The notes: generated from the letters alone by a model not told the origin. 64,000 nt of DNA from Megaustenia siamemsis (GCA_032433765.1 JAVIAB010000092.1:37501218-37565217), one strand, 5' to 3'; positions 11,880 through 23,607 are shown, counted from the stretch's first letter. Program-made: numbers and translations.

Positions 11880-12015
11880 TGCAGCCAATTAGGGCATGTT
11901 CGGAGGTCGACCTTGACAACATATTTTGTCAACGCACTTTTTGGAATACGTGTGATATGAAGTGGAGCGGATATCAGGGGTTCTCAACTGCACTGAAACT
12001 GGTTCTATGGATAGA
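11880..12015 (+). repeat. repeat K, copy 1
   Basis: Shares ordered motifs with 36516-36655: GTCGACCTTG, then TTTGTCAACG.ACTTT, then GTGATATGAAGTGGAGCGG (GTGACATGAGTGGAGCGGG in the other), then ACTGATTC/ACTGGTTC and AGAACAGAAC-like ends. Class unknown. Confidence 0.6.
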
Positions 12016-12499
12016 ATAGAACGAGCTATAAAAGAGAGGAAATACAGGGCAAAAAGAAAGCTAAGCATCCGGAGGTAAATATAATTTATGTATAGAGAGG
12101 GACACAGCAAGAGCATTTAGTAGCAACTAAAAAACTGAAAATAAAATTGAGCGAAAGAGGGAACAAATAAAATGAGATTAAGAGATTGTCGCGGTAGAAA
12201 GTCAACAGCTGAACTGATAGTGGTTGTAGAAATAGAAAAGATAGAGACACATGATCAATTATGCTGGTAGGCATGATATGTAGTGATGATGTTAATTTAA
12301 CCTGCAGTCTTTAAGAAACTTCCTAGTAGCATTTGTAATATTTCACATATAGCCATAGCTATTTAACAAATTGGTGAAAGTAAACATCTAGCCATAGCTC
12401 TTTAAAAAAAAATTGTAATATTTCTCAACTAGCAATAACTCTTTAACAAATTTCACAACAAGCCATATTTCTTTAATAATCACTTGTCAGAAAGTCTAC
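12016..12499. other. unassigned AT-rich DNA
   Basis: A loose internal repetition (AGCCATAGCTATTTAACAAATT and variants) occurs at about 12350-12480. Nothing else recognised. Confidence 0.45.
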
Positions 12500-12513
12500 C
12501 TCCATTATCAAGG

Positions 12514-12778
12514 TAAAAAAAAAAATAAGTAAAGTACCCCAGTCACGCCAAATGGCGTATAGGGAAATATGGTGTTAGTGACCCTATATTTTACAGACCT
12601 TCAGCACATGATTTTTGGGCTAATGTGGTCGGTATTACGCCCGTGCTACTTTACTTTCCCAGAAAAAAATCCGGTACCCGTATAAGGCTGGGTGAACCTG
12701 GAAGCCGTCGGTTGGGATCGAACACCACCCTTTGTCCTTTGTAGTCCATTTCACTAACCACTGAGCTATCGCGACTCC
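12514..12778 (-). mobile_element. SINE-A, complete, with TSD
   Basis: Full element on the minus strand from head (GGGAGTCGCGATAGCTCAG) to an A/T-rich tail. It is flanked by a 14-bp TSD with one mismatch: CTCCATTATCAAGG (12500-12513) and CTCCATTATTAAGG (12779-12792). Confidence 0.94.
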
Positions 12779-12917
12779 CTCCATTATTAAGGGTTGGTGC
12801 AAAAACGTACGTGAATAAGTCTCTAACTATTGAAGAAAAAAATGATTTTAAATTAAGATTTGTAGATTGTATTTCTATTCAGCACAGACATATGTTGCTG
12901 AGAATTGAACATTATAC

Positions 12918-13065
12918 TAAGACAGACAGACAGACAGGCAGGCAGGCAGACAGACAGGCAAATAGATAGACAGCCAGACAGGCATATAGATAGACAGGCA
13001 GGCAGACTGGCAGACAGACAGATAGACAGACAGACAGACAGACATTCAGTCAGACAGACAGACAT

Positions 13066-13164
<99 letters not shown>
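12918..13164. repeat. GACA/GGCA/GATA microsatellite
   Basis: A mixed tetranucleotide run (GACA, GGCA and CAGA variants) passing into pure GATA from about 13068. Purity increases to the right. Confidence 0.96.
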
Positions 13165-13165
13165 C

Positions 13166-13206
13166 CTGAGATGAGAACAACATGATCGCACAAGGACTCA
13201 TCTCAG
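13166..13206. other. perfect 10-bp inverted repeat
   Basis: CTGAGATGAG (13166-13175) and CTCATCTCAG (13197-13206) can form a hairpin with a 21-nt loop, at the edge of the GATA run. Function unknown. Confidence 0.7.
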
Positions 13207-13274
13207 AACGTTAATTGCCATGGGTGAACGAAACGCCAGGAGGTAGAGCACCATTGCGGTCAGATTCTTAGATT

Positions 13275-13658
13275 GGAGGCGAAGGCGCGCCCCCCCCCCC
13301 CCCCTCAGCACCAGAGCTGGAAGTTGTCAGTGACTCACAACTGATGGCTTGCGCCAGGATCGGTGAACCAGAACCATCCAGACCCTGCTACACCTCTTCG
13401 TGGTGCCTCTAGAAACAGACTAACCTGTCTAGTCTGGCCAAGCGAGCAGGGATCGAAGTGGGAAGACGAACCCGGTACACAAAAAAACGTCGGCTGAAAT
13501 CGGATGTGTTGGGCCGAAAGGCGCAGATATCACAGTGTTACACTGCAAACTTCAACACAACGTAACTACGTCCACTTAACGTCCTTTTAAGGGCGGATGA
13601 CGAGGAGAAAGTCTACGGTTCGTATCCGCTAGAATACCTCAAATAATCGGGCGAACGC
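13275..13658 (+). repeat. repeat J, copy 1
   Basis: About 385 bp matching the reverse complement of 23205-23573 over its length. Shared motifs include GGAGGCGAAGGCGCGCC, CACCAGAGCTGGAAGTTGTC, GCGCCAGGATCGGTGAA, CCTGTCTAGTCTGGCCAAGC, GTGTTGGGCCGAAA, AAGGGCGGATGA and CGGGCGAACGC. GC content is higher than the surroundings. It contains a C-run at about 13281-13303. No intact frame; class unknown. Confidence 0.85.
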
Positions 13659-14177
13659 ATCATCATCTTAGATCATGCACAGAAATGTTTCAGAATGGAC
13701 AGCGATATCCATCTGTTGAAAATGACTAAGCACTTGTCTTTAGGGGAAGGGGGGGGGGGGGTGGTTGTCTGGAGTTCGAGTCTGTTAATTAATCAAAGAA
13801 CTAATTACTCAGGTCGAACATCCATATTTGTTCTTCCAACTTAAAATCCATAGGTTTCTTATCTTATGTAGGCTACGAAATACTAAATCAATATTCCGGT
13901 ATTTTGATGTGCGCATTTAACAGATTTGTGATTCTTATTGACTAATCGGAGCGCACTTTATAAATGAAAAACGTTATAACTAAACTATAGAGAAAAGTAA
14001 ACATATTGTTAGTTTCTCTTTGAATTAAGTGACTTATAATTTGTGCAGCGTGTTTCACGTAGTGGAGATAAGTTCATTTTAGCTAGGGAAACATAATTAC
14101 TCGTATTGACATAAATGTTTGCGTCACAAAAGTAAAAGGTAACAGTTTACTGAAAGTAGCACAGGTAATAAAAATAG
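13659..14177. other. unassigned DNA
   Basis: Nothing recognised apart from a G run (about 13747-13761). Confidence 0.45.
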
Positions 14178-14375
14178 CTTTACAACAACAACAACAACTA
14201 CAACAACAACAACTACTACTACTACTACTACTACAACTACTACTGCTGCTGCTGCTGCTGCTACTGCTACTACTATAAGTACTACAACTACTACTGCTAT
14301 TACTAGTACTACTACTACAACTACTACTGCTGCTGGTACTGCTACTATTACTACTGCTACTACTTCTACAGTAAT
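14178..14375. repeat. ACT/ACA/GCT trinucleotide repeat
   Basis: About 200 bp of imperfect trinucleotides. The minus strand stays open as a valine/alanine run, which is a by-product. Confidence 0.95.
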
Positions 14376-14724
14376 GACAGTTTCGTTTTTGTAGATTCCT
14401 GTCAGGACGACGATAATCAACTCAAGGGAATTATATTTGTTGTTACATGTATGCAACCTAAAACAGGGCTACTATTCAAAAGGTGAAACCAGGAGAAGAA
14501 ACACACACGAGGTGTTAGACTAGTCGATGGGCCTGCATAAGTCATGTGATGAGCGACACAGAAACATCGTAAGAACTGCCTCGACGAGGGAAAGAGTGTA
14601 GGCTAAAATAACATCTGACGGACGGCTGTGGGAATAGAGATGAATAATGTGGGCCAGATATAGGCACTAGCCAAAGATGGCAACGGACCGGACGGTGTGT
14701 AGGAACGTTGTTGCTACACAACAA
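14376..14724. other. unassigned DNA
   Basis: Nothing recognised; moderate GC at the right end, next to the CRE-like repeat. Confidence 0.4.
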
Positions 14725-14770
14725 GACGTCACAAGGTGTACCAGCCACTGACTGGTTTGTCAGGCTGTGA
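14725..14770 (+). repeat. ~46-bp repeat with GACGTCA palindrome, left copy
   Basis: GACGTCACAAGGTGTACCAG, then CCACTGACTGGTTTGTCAGGCTGTG. It matches two copies at 16328-16425 on the other side of LINE-G, so LINE-G lies inside a small tandem array. Confidence 0.8.
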
Positions 14771-14785
14771 CTCTATCTATCTTTC

Positions 14786-15296
14786 GTTCGGCCAACGGAT
14801 TTCCTGGAATATGGTGCCTGGAATAATGATCTTGCATCTGTCAAAAACACTATAGGCTGTAGGCTAAGATTACTGTTCAGCAGTTTTTCTATTGCCAACA
14901 TTATTGCTTGTATTTCTGCATCATAATTGTGACAATATTTCCATGTTGCTATTTTATTCATATCCCTAGTGTTATTTGGGTACTCTATATATAATATATG
15001 CACCTGCTCCCCCATTCTTTACTGCATTCTGTGCTGATCCATTTGTGTACACACGAATCCATAGGTCTTGTGGGTATTATTCATCCAGGAAACTGAGAGT
15101 TATTGTTTTTCGCTGTAGACTATTTTGTTCCTCTTTGTCAACTATTTCTTTCACTTCTGTCCGTATTTGTATTGATAATCCTGATTCATCTGTCCAGGGA
15201 GTCTGTTCTGGTATGGACAGTAGGGGGTTAACAACTCTTGGCATGTCTGGTGTTTGTCTGCTAATACGCTTGGCTTGGTGGATAAAACTGCTTCTC
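14786..15296 (-). pseudogene. LINE-G RNase H domain, decayed
   Basis: Minus-strand translation near 15070-15000 gives QDLWIRVYTNGSAQNA, aligned to the YTDGSA motif but with Asn where the first catalytic Asp is expected. Next come YDAEIQAIMLAIEKLL (with the motif Glu) and PIVFLTDARSLFQA (Asp motif). Frameshifts separate blocks. Confidence 0.75.
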
Positions 15297-16321
15297 TTAA
15301 GTCGTCCCAATGCAAGATTTTGGAATCGGTCCTTCATTGGATGTCTCGGCATGCAAGCAAATTTTTCTGCCTGTATCAGCACCTTTTTTGTCTCTCCGTT
15401 CTCTCAGTGCTGGTATCCTCCACAATTTCTCCATGTCCAAAATTGGTGTTGATTTCATTGCTCCTGTGATGACCCTAAGTGCCTGGTTTTGTACTTTGCC
15501 CAGTTCTTGCAGTGTGGCGTTTGATGCTGAGCACCATGCAGATGATCCATATTCTAAATGTGGGCGTATACTCTGTTGGTAAACTTTACTGAGTATTTTC
15601 CCACTCGCACCCCATGTGGTTCCACACAGCTTTCTTAGAATAGCCACTTTTTTCTCCTTGCTTTTGGGTTGCCTTATTTATCTGCTGTTTCCAAGATAGT
15701 TTGTTATCAAATGTAACTCCGAGATACGTAGCTTGTATGTCTTCTTTCACAGGCTCATTGTTTATGTAGATGGCTCATGCTTTTTGTTTTGGGGAGAGAG
15801 TGAAAAGTGTAGTACTGCCTTTGTCTGTATTGATGCTGATACACCATCTATTTGTCCATGAATTCAGTGCATTCATAGCTCTTTGTAGCAATTTGGAGGC
15901 CACTGTTGCACACTCCTCTGTGCAACACATTACCAAGTCATCTGCATACATTGCCACTTTGATGCCATGTGGTAGTTCAGTAACTAGGTCATTGATGTAG
16001 ATCATAAAAAGTGTTGGAGATAGTACCCCTTCCTGTGGAATGCCCTGGCGCAGTAAGACCTTCTTACTCTTAAGACCATCCAGTTGCACTCTGGCTCTCC
16101 TGTTATGCAGATATGCTTTGACCCATTTGTACATCCTACCATTTACTCCATAATTTCTCAGTTTATTCAAAAGCCCTTCCTTCCATACCTTATCAAATGC
16201 TTTCTTTAGGTCCATCCATGCTGCTAGTACCAGTTTCTTTTCTTGAAACGCATCCTCAATTTCCTGGGAAAGATAGGTTGCCTGATCTTTGGTAGAGTAA
16301 CACTGTCTAAAGCCTGCTTGT
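15297..16321 (-). pseudogene. LINE-G reverse transcriptase
   Basis: The block 15775-16321 has MDLKKAFDKVWKEGLLNKL (motif A), LRQGIPQEGVLSPTLF (motif B) and KVAMYADDLVMC (motif C with both aspartates). A frame break near 15660-15770 follows, then IRPHLEYGSSAWCSAS and QNQALRVITGAMKSTPI (15297-15647). The catalytic residues survive here, unlike LINE-F, but the frame is broken. Confidence 0.88.
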
Positions 16322-16327
16322 CGGACT

Positions 16328-16425
16328 GTGACGTCACAAGGTGTACCAGTTACTTAGCTGTTTTGTCGAGATGTGACGTCACAAGGTTTATCGACCACTG
16401 ACTATTTTCTCGGACTGTCGCTAAT
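16328..16425 (+). repeat. two copies of the GACGTCA repeat
   Basis: GTGACGTCACAAGGTGTACC at about 16328 and GTGACGTCACAAGGTTTATC at about 16372, about 45 bp apart. Each carries the palindrome TGACGTCA (a cAMP-response-element match). Confidence 0.85.
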
Positions 16426-18047
16426 GAAAGAACAAGAGTCAGGTCTTCAATCGTTTATTTCTGAAAGTTGACCAGCTCCGAGAATGTGTGCTAGCATTTA
16501 GCTCTTGTCTAACAAAGAGAATTCTTTTTTAGGACTAAATTGATATAGATAGCCCAGAAGACAAGAAACACTGAAATATAAGAGAGGTTTCAACTAGAAA
16601 AGTACAGCTAACTTTGAGAGAGGCAGGATAAAGATGAGCATCTTTGTGGCAATCTCAGGGAACCTGATTTGTCCACAATAAAAAACCAAAACCCACTTAA
16701 CCAGCCAGGACCACTCATCAAACTCAAACTGATTAGTTACCAGGCGATAGTCACAAATAAACTCAAATTCCGAGCTTGAAATCGAAGCTAACAAGTACAC
16801 AACAAAAGCGACCCTTCAAAATAAAGATTATAGGACGAGAATCCAGTGCTACTGAATTGATGTGCTGTCAGTCACTACAAAATAGAAGTCTCTCGAAACA
16901 TATGGATTCTGGGTTGCCCTTGTATGGTTGTAGCATAATTGTTAGAGTATTGGTCTACTAGTGGATACCCTAACACTGTAACAAACAAGGACTTGAGCAT
17001 ACAAAAGGAATTGAAAAAAAATGAATATAGCACCTAAAGCCGCTAGAACGCAAAGTTGTGCAAGGGCATTCTAAACACAACGTGGAAGATGGGTATTACT
17101 AATTATTCAGAAATAACCAGGTTATCATACTCCGCTCCCGAACTACCCATAACAGATTGAGATACCATCTGTACTTCAAATTCCTTTAAAGTTACCACCA
17201 GTTTTTGTAGCCGAACTTTAGTCAGATTCGACAGTAAAATATATCCACAAAGACTGTCTCCACTTGAAAAGAAAAACAAAACCCACATCCGCCATATTTA
17301 ACGAAAACTTTGATGAAGTCTAAACTCTAAAACAGCAGGTGTCATCAGAGAATCTCAGACGGAATAAATGAAGATCACTGTAACTGAAGTACGTTGGTAT
17401 GCTTGTGCATGTCAACAATTTACAAGTTTGACTGATGATTGTAGCGAAACAAAGCTGTCCAGGAAATAAGATACTTGTTAGAAATATGAAGGAAATAAGG
17501 ATCCAAGACGGAAGGCAAAAAAAGATAACAAGAATATGTAGTGACCAAGTCAGATTTGTCTGGCGTAAATATCGCAGTCATGATCTAAGCCGTTTCACAA
17601 CACAAAACGTTTTTCAGAGCATATGCACAATGAGAAGACGAAATTTGTGACAGTTCATGTTTCTGTTCACAGGGATTTGTACGCAAAGACAATGGGTGTA
17701 ATGCATTAGTTTATATTGTCTTCCTCACTTGGGAAGAAATGAACTTTTATTACCATAGATTCCCCAAAGAAAGGGAAATCACTTTAAGTAAATTATTGAA
17801 GACTTCTTGATACAGATTAGCAGCGACTGATTTCACATAACAAGTGTCTCTCTTTCTTGTCTCTTATTTATTAGAGAAAACATCAAATAGCTTTATTACC
17901 GCTAGCTCTTATTAATGGACAACAACTTTCAAGGCAGTGCCGATGATATAAAATTAAGATAACAAAAGGCGCAGGAGAAAGGACTCAAGGCCAGGCAATT
18001 AAAAAAAAAACCATTATATTCATTCTGGTTACGAATCTGTCTGTCCA
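16426..18047. other. unassigned DNA
   Basis: No coding signal. A tRNA-like box A (TAGCATAATTG in a TGGTTGTAGCATAATTGTTAG context, about 16924-16945) suggests a worn SINE head, unsupported by a clear box B. Confidence 0.4.
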
Positions 18048-18172
18048 ATATTGGCAAATTCAGCCACGAGAGAAGCTGTTCACAAAACAGCATCCAGCAT
18101 AAGACACTAATATTTTTACCAAACTACTGACTTATCATGATTGCTTGCTACCAACCGTCTGTCAAAAACCCA
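18048..18172 (+). repeat. repeat M, copy 1
   Basis: Matches 24291-24405: AATTCAGCCACGAGAGAAGCTG, AAAACAGCATC, then ATTGCTTGCTACCAACCGTC and TCTGTC. About 115-125 bp, class unknown. Confidence 0.65.
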
Positions 18173-19013
18173 AAGGTCATATTATTAGTGGCGAATGTTT
18201 TTATTTGTAAAGATCGACATTTCGATGAATATTTTAAATTGCAAATGACCTTCGAAAAGCTCTGCTGTAATGTTTGTTCTTATCTCGTTAAAGTGCCAAC
18301 ATTAGTTTTGCTTCCTCCTTCTTGAGAAAACACGCGTCCATTTATTAGACCAGGATTTTTAAAATTTAGATATTTATCTCGAGGTTATCAACTATTATTC
18401 TTTATACTTTTCCTGCAGTTGACGAATTGTACTTTTGTTGTTTTATTCAAGGGTGAAGGTCAACCCATTTTAGCGTGGACTTTTCGGTTGAATCAGCCAA
18501 GGACAGCATATTTTGTCAAGGTCACAAAACACATTGCCAGTTATAATGAAAACGGTCTAAGTAGTTGATTAATAGCGAAGAATGTTACATTCTGGCTGTG
18601 CACATGCATTGGTTTTAGAGATAGACTGAAACACGGACGTGTTGGTAGGTAGGTAGATGGATAAATGACGGATGAATTGCGGCGGCTAAACGGATAAACA
18701 GAGATAGAAAAAGAAAGAGGGAGAGAGAAAGAGATTGAAAGTCGAAGCGCAAGGAAAACAGAAGGAAACTGAGAGGGAGGGGGGGGGGGGGGGGTTCGGC
18801 AACTTCCAAGACTAAGTATTACTTTTATTTCTCTCAAGATCTCTCCTTGCTAGACCGACCATGCGTAGCGTTTTGAGCGCGACAGTGTCGGTTTTGACAA
18901 ATTTCTTGTTTGTTTCATGATTTTAATTTTGATGTCAATTTTATCCCTTTTTAAATAGAAATGACAAATTTTGTCCCGGTTTTAATCAAATGTTGTTCCA
19001 TTTTCATGCATAT
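18173..19013. other. unassigned DNA
   Basis: Contains a purine-rich stretch with GAGAGA and a G run of about 17 (18700-18796). No gene seen. Confidence 0.45.
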
Positions 19014-19047
19014 GCACACACACACACACATATATATATATCTATAT
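19014..19047. repeat. (CA)n(TA)n microsatellite
   Basis: Short CA run followed by TA run. Confidence 0.9.
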
Positions 19048-19147
19048 AATGTCAAAGAGGTGAAACTGCAATTGTAATGGCAATCTCAAACAAGAATTGA
19101 AATTTCATAAACTGGACAAGCTGTGTAGTTAAAGAATAAAAGTGATA

Positions 19148-19775
19148 TTCATGCAATGCTGGTCGTCTCCGCATCGACGGTTGGTTACCATGGAGCCCCA
19201 TTCCGCTCTGTCTCTTGCTTTGGTGGTGTAGGTTGTCATAGGCAGACTTGCCCATCTTTTGATGTTACTCGTTCATATTAGTTTTGAACTGCCTTTGCCT
19301 CTTTTACCCCGTATTTTCCCTTCCAAAATTAATTTTAGTAAACTGCTGTGTCTTTTAATATGCCCCAAAATTCTCAATTGTCTTGTCTGATTTGTGTTCA
19401 GTAATTCACTTTTCATTTTTAGTTGTTTTAAGACTTCATCGTTTGTTTTCTTTTCTTTCCATCCATTTCTTACTATTCTTATACAAATCCACATTTCAAT
19501 TGTTTCAATTTTCTGTTATGCTTTCTTGTCTAATGTCCACGTTTCTGCACCATACAGGAATGTTGTGTTGATATAACATTTTGCTATTCTTAGTTTTAGA
19601 CCTGGTGTTATTTATTTCCTGTTAGTATAGTTTTCATGGCATTAAAATTACTTTTAGTCATTCCAATTCTTTTGTTTATTTCAGTTTTACACTCTTCATC
19701 ACTGGTTATAGTATGTCCAAGTGAGTTGTTATGGCTCTGAACTGTCTCTATGTCCATTCCTTCAAAAGTGATATA
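19148..19775 (-). pseudogene. LINE-D 3' end
   Basis: Minus-strand translation gives GIDIETVQ, TSDEECKTEINKRIG, NGWKEKKTNDEVLKQLKMKSELL, GKRGKGSSK and then the family 3' end (DNLHHQSKRQS, GLHGNQPSMRRR). It ends at the CATCGACGG end without a GAT run. Stops and frameshifts throughout. Confidence 0.85.
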
Positions 19776-20112
19776 CCAACATTGTAATGGCCCTCTTCAG
19801 CTCACGGAACCAAATCAACCAGCACCTACAGAAGCCAAATCACGTAGAGTTTCTGGCGAGACTTAAACATATCAGCTCGTTTAAGATGTGGTAATGTGGT
19901 GAATGTGAAAGTGATAACATTGCAGCATGTGTGGCTTTTGTTTCTTGTGCGCCTCGGCCGAAACTTTCGCGCAAATCTGCTGGTCAATTTTGTCTCGTTT
20001 AAAATATAAAAAGACAATTTTGTCACATTTTAATAAAACACATTATAGTTTTTTTAATATTTAAAAAAATAGTTGCAAGTTTTAATTAGAAAAAAAAGTT
20101 TAATAAGAAGGG

Positions 20113-20116
<4 letters not shown>
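19776..20116. other. unassigned DNA
   Basis: Nothing recognised. Confidence 0.4.
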
Positions 20117-20179
<63 letters not shown>

Positions 20180-20200
20180 GAGAGAGAGCGAGAGAGAGAA
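20117..20200. repeat. (GA)n microsatellite
   Basis: GA run with GATAGA interruptions. Confidence 0.95.
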
Positions 20201-20240
20201 ATTTGCAGCGTAAGATAAATGGAGAAGTATTCATGGTACG

Positions 20241-20507
20241 AGGGAGCCGCGATAGCTCAGTGGTTAGTGAACTGGACTACAAAGGACAAGGGATAGTGTT
20301 CGATCACAACCGACGGCTTCCGGGTTCACCCAGCCTTAAATGGGTACCGGATTTTTTTTCTGGGAAAATAAAGCGGCACGGGCGTAAGACCGACCACATT
20401 ACCCCAAAAATCATGTGCCGAAGGTCTGTAAAATGTATGGTCGCTAACACCATATTCCCAATACGCCGCCACTTGGCGTGACGGGGGTACTTTACTTTTA
20501 CTTGTAC
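20241..20507 (+). mobile_element. SINE-A, complete, with perfect 13-bp TSD
   Basis: Head GGGAGCCGCGATAGCTCAGT, box B region (GTGTTCGATCAC, slightly changed), core, 3' end ACGGGGGTACTTTACTTTTAC. Flanked by TATTCATGGTACG at 20228-20240 and 20508-20520. One of the best copies for defining the element ends. Confidence 0.96.
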
Positions 20508-20520
20508 TATTCATGGTACG

Positions 20521-21480
20521 GAAGCCATGAAATAAAAGTCAATCTCGACGTCATTAGGTGTAGGATTCCATCGTTGAAGAATTGTGGTAAGCTGAATACG
20601 TTTATGTAATTAACATTTTTTCGTTTTTATTTTTCATGAATAAAGACTTCTACATAATCACCGAACATCCAGCTATTGTTACCACTATGTTGCCATCCAA
20701 ATGTCCTATTTTTGTTATCCCAGTGTCCCTGTTTTATCTCAAGAAAATGTTGCCAGCCTACCTCTTACCATCTAATTTTCTCCCTAACTTTCTCTCGTTA
20801 TCTTTCATACAACTCAAACTATCCAATTACTTTTCACTCTATTTCTTATATTTGTTTATATCTCACTCTCTCTATTTCTCACACTGTCCATCACCTCACT
20901 CCACTCCGCCCCTCAAATCAAGACACCATCAATAACGTCACAAATTATTAAAAGCACAGTATGTCTTCTTCATTAAACTCATTATAGAGCTTATTTAACA
21001 GAATAGCATGCATTATTGTGCTTCATTGTTCTAACATCTGGAGTCTACATGACCCAGTGTTCGTCCTTGTGTTATTATTTTACTTAAACTACAAACCAAG
21101 TCGAACATTTTCACAGCCGTTTGTTTTGATGTTTGTCCACATGAAAACGTTCTTGAATCATTAAATTTCAAGCAACAAAAACATGTTACTCTAAGTTTCT
21201 AACAAACCGACATTTTTCATTTTTCTTACCTATACACTTATTTTAACTGCTGCTCACACTTATTTTCTATGTTATTTTGTAAGTAAAACGTGTTCTCTTT
21301 CCAGTGGAGGTTGAAATTTAAATGTTAACCTTCATACAGTGAACAAATTGTTAACCTTACACTGAACATATAGCCTTTATCCTCCAGTTTTTTTATTCAC
21401 AAGTCCCCTGTCAGAACCCATAAATTGCATACGTAACGAAATGATATTGTTTAATGCCATAAATTGTCATTCAAAATTAC
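20521..21480. other. unassigned AT-rich DNA
   Basis: No gene or shared repeat. Pyrimidine-rich around 20750-20930. Towards the right end it may grade into worn units of the 31-bp array. Confidence 0.45.
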
Positions 21481-22330
21481 TTTTTACGAGGCATTATGTT
21501 TTTCATTATTTATACTCTATACTTGTCATTGACCCTTTTTTCGGTTTCTATAGTTGTTATTAAACTTTTATTTTTCAGCTTTTAAATTCGTCACTAATCA
21601 TAAATGGTCATACGTTGGACATGTGATGAGAAGAGATAATAATCGAATAGCAAAGCAAGCCGTCATATGGGAAACAACAGGTAAAAGAAAAAGAGGAAGA
21701 CCCAGGGAGACACTGAGAAGAACATTGATGAGAGAGGCAAGAGCAGCAGGAATCGGCTCCCTCAATGAGATAGAACTGCTTGCACAGAACAGAGACAGAT
21801 GGCGAGATTTGATAAAATATCTTTAAAAGAAAACTGCTAGAACAAAAAATTCATATAGGAGAAGGTGTATCTTGGTCTACGCCCTATGGGCCGGTTACGG
21901 CTCGAAAGGTCAATAGATAGATAGATAGAATCATAAATACTTTTTTTAGTTCTAAAATTCATCATAAATACTTTTTTTTATAGTTCTTAAATTCATAATA
22001 ACTACTTTTTCAGTTCTTAAATTCATCATAAACACTTTTTCAGTTCTTAAATTCATCATACATACTTTTTTCAGTTCTTAAATTCATCATACATACTTTT
22101 TTCAGTTCTTAAATTCATCATACATACTTTTTTCAGTTCTTAAATTCATCATAATACTTTTTTCAGTTCTTAAATTCATCATACATACTTTTTTCAGTTC
22201 TTAAATTCGTCACTAAACTCTATTCAGTTTTTTAATTCGTCATTATTTCATATTTTTAAATTATTAAATTCATTTTGAAACCATTCTTATTCAACTCTTA
22301 CCTTTGTCATTAAACTTCATTTCTTCAGTT
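21481..22330 (+). repeat. ~31-bp minisatellite, interrupted by LINE-A
   Basis: Unit landmarks are TTCATCATACATAC, a T run, then CAGTTCTTAAA. About ten clear units lie in 21929-22230; worn units (for example CAGCTTTTAAATTCGTCAC) flank on both sides. A LINE-A 3' end inserted at 21604. Confidence 0.88.
21605..21928 (+). mobile_element. LINE-A, 5'-truncated copy
   Basis: Begins at WSYVGHVMRRDN of the ORF and keeps the reading frame to the normal stop after DLIKYL (21826), followed by the 3' UTR and a TAGA tail. Flanked by a 9-bp TSD, AATCATAAA (21596-21604 and 21929-21937). One residue differs from LINE-A by eye (AVIWETTG for ALIWETTG). Confidence 0.95.
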
Positions 22331-22530
22331 TTGACGGTTTTGAAAAAAAAAATAATTGCTTTTCTTTCTTCGAGATTATCAGTATAATATAATTATTATA
22401 TTTTAAATATCTGTCATTAACAGTTATATTTCGTCTCCTCGCTACATTTATATAGGCAAGTATTATTACTGTGATCATTCATAAAGTAAATAGCTATGAG
22501 TTAACACGTTTATATGCGGATAAAAAAAAA

Positions 22531-22778
22531 AGTAAAGAGCCCCGTCACGCCAAGTAACGTATAGGGAATATGGTGTTAGTGACCATAATTTTTACAGACC
22601 TCCGACACATGATTTTTAGGGTAATGTGATCGGTATTACGCCCGTGCCACTTTTTATTTCAAAGGAAAAATCCGGTACCCATTAAAGGCTGGATGGACCT
22701 AGAAGCCGTCGATCAGGATCGAACCCAACGTCTTGTCCTCTGTCGTCCAGTTCACTTACCACTGACTATCGCGGATCC
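22531..22778 (-). mobile_element. SINE-A copy
   Basis: Full-length on the minus strand, with 3' end AAGTAAAGAGCCCCGTCACG at left and worn head (GATCCGCGATAGTCAGTGG) at right. No sure TSD. Confidence 0.92.
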
Positions 22779-23204
22779 TTATAAGCAGGTATGGCTAACT
22801 ATACATAGACAAGCTGGATAAAGTATGCATTTTCAGTTGGTTCATAGCTCATATATTTCTATACGGACATGAGGATTCTATAAGATTTCTAGCTGACTTA
22901 AGAGCTTTCGCTGTGTCCAGGAAGAAGATAGTGAAATTACGACATTTAGATTGATCGCTGAATATTATTTCACATAACTGAGATATCATATTGTCTTTCG
23001 TAAGTGAAAGTGAAGAACGCACGAGTAAAATGTTGCAAGTGTTGCAGGTTATTAAACTTTACCATAATAGTTGGTGGGGTTGGGGATGCAGTACATTCCT
23101 GGCTATTCTAATGAGAGTTTTTCTCACGGCTGTTTGTTGTATATGCTTTAGTTGCATTGCTCATTTGCTCGTTTCAGACACACATCCTGTATGGTTGGTT
23201 GGTT
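22779..23204. other. unassigned DNA
   Basis: Nothing recognised. Confidence 0.4.
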
Positions 23205-23573
23205 GCGTTCGCCCGATGACTAAAGTATTCTAGAGTATCGTAGTAAACTAGAATATTCCTCTTCATCATCCGCCCTTACAAGGACGTAGTGGGCGTGTCT
23301 GCGTTGTGTTGTGGTTTGCAGTGTAACTGTTATATTTGCACGTTTCGGCCCAACACATTCGACTTCAGCACGACATTTTTGAGTACCGGGTTGTCTTTCC
23401 TCTTCGATCCCTGCACGCTTGGCCAGAATAGACAGGTTAATCTGTTACTGGCGGCACCACGGAGGGTGGAGCAGAGTCTGGATGGTTTGGTTTCACCGAT
23501 CCTGGCGCAAACCATCAGCTGTGGTCGCTGACAACTTCCAGCTCTGGTGCTGGTAGGCGCGCCTTCGCCTCCA
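23205..23573 (-). repeat. repeat J, copy 2
   Basis: Reverse-complement match to 13275-13658 from GGAGGCGAAGGCGCGCC to CGGGCGAACGC. A 61-residue minus-strand frame exists, but it is not conserved as an open frame in copy 1. Confidence 0.87.
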
Positions 23574-23607
23574 CATCCTGTATATAGCTCTTCTTGGGTG
23601 CATTCAA

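Larger units (their letters stand above)
14782..16321 (-). mobile_element. LINE-G, RNase H-bearing non-LTR retrotransposon, partial
   Basis: Minus-strand fragment beginning in reverse transcriptase (QAGFRQCYSTKDQA at 16321) and running through RT and RNase H to an end with GATAGATAG at about 14775. It is 5'-truncated and frameshifted. It is flanked on both sides by the GACGTCA-containing repeat. Confidence 0.85.

Noticed and set aside
14124..14456. Poly-valine/alanine protein on the minus strand
   Set aside because: Trinucleotide microsatellite.
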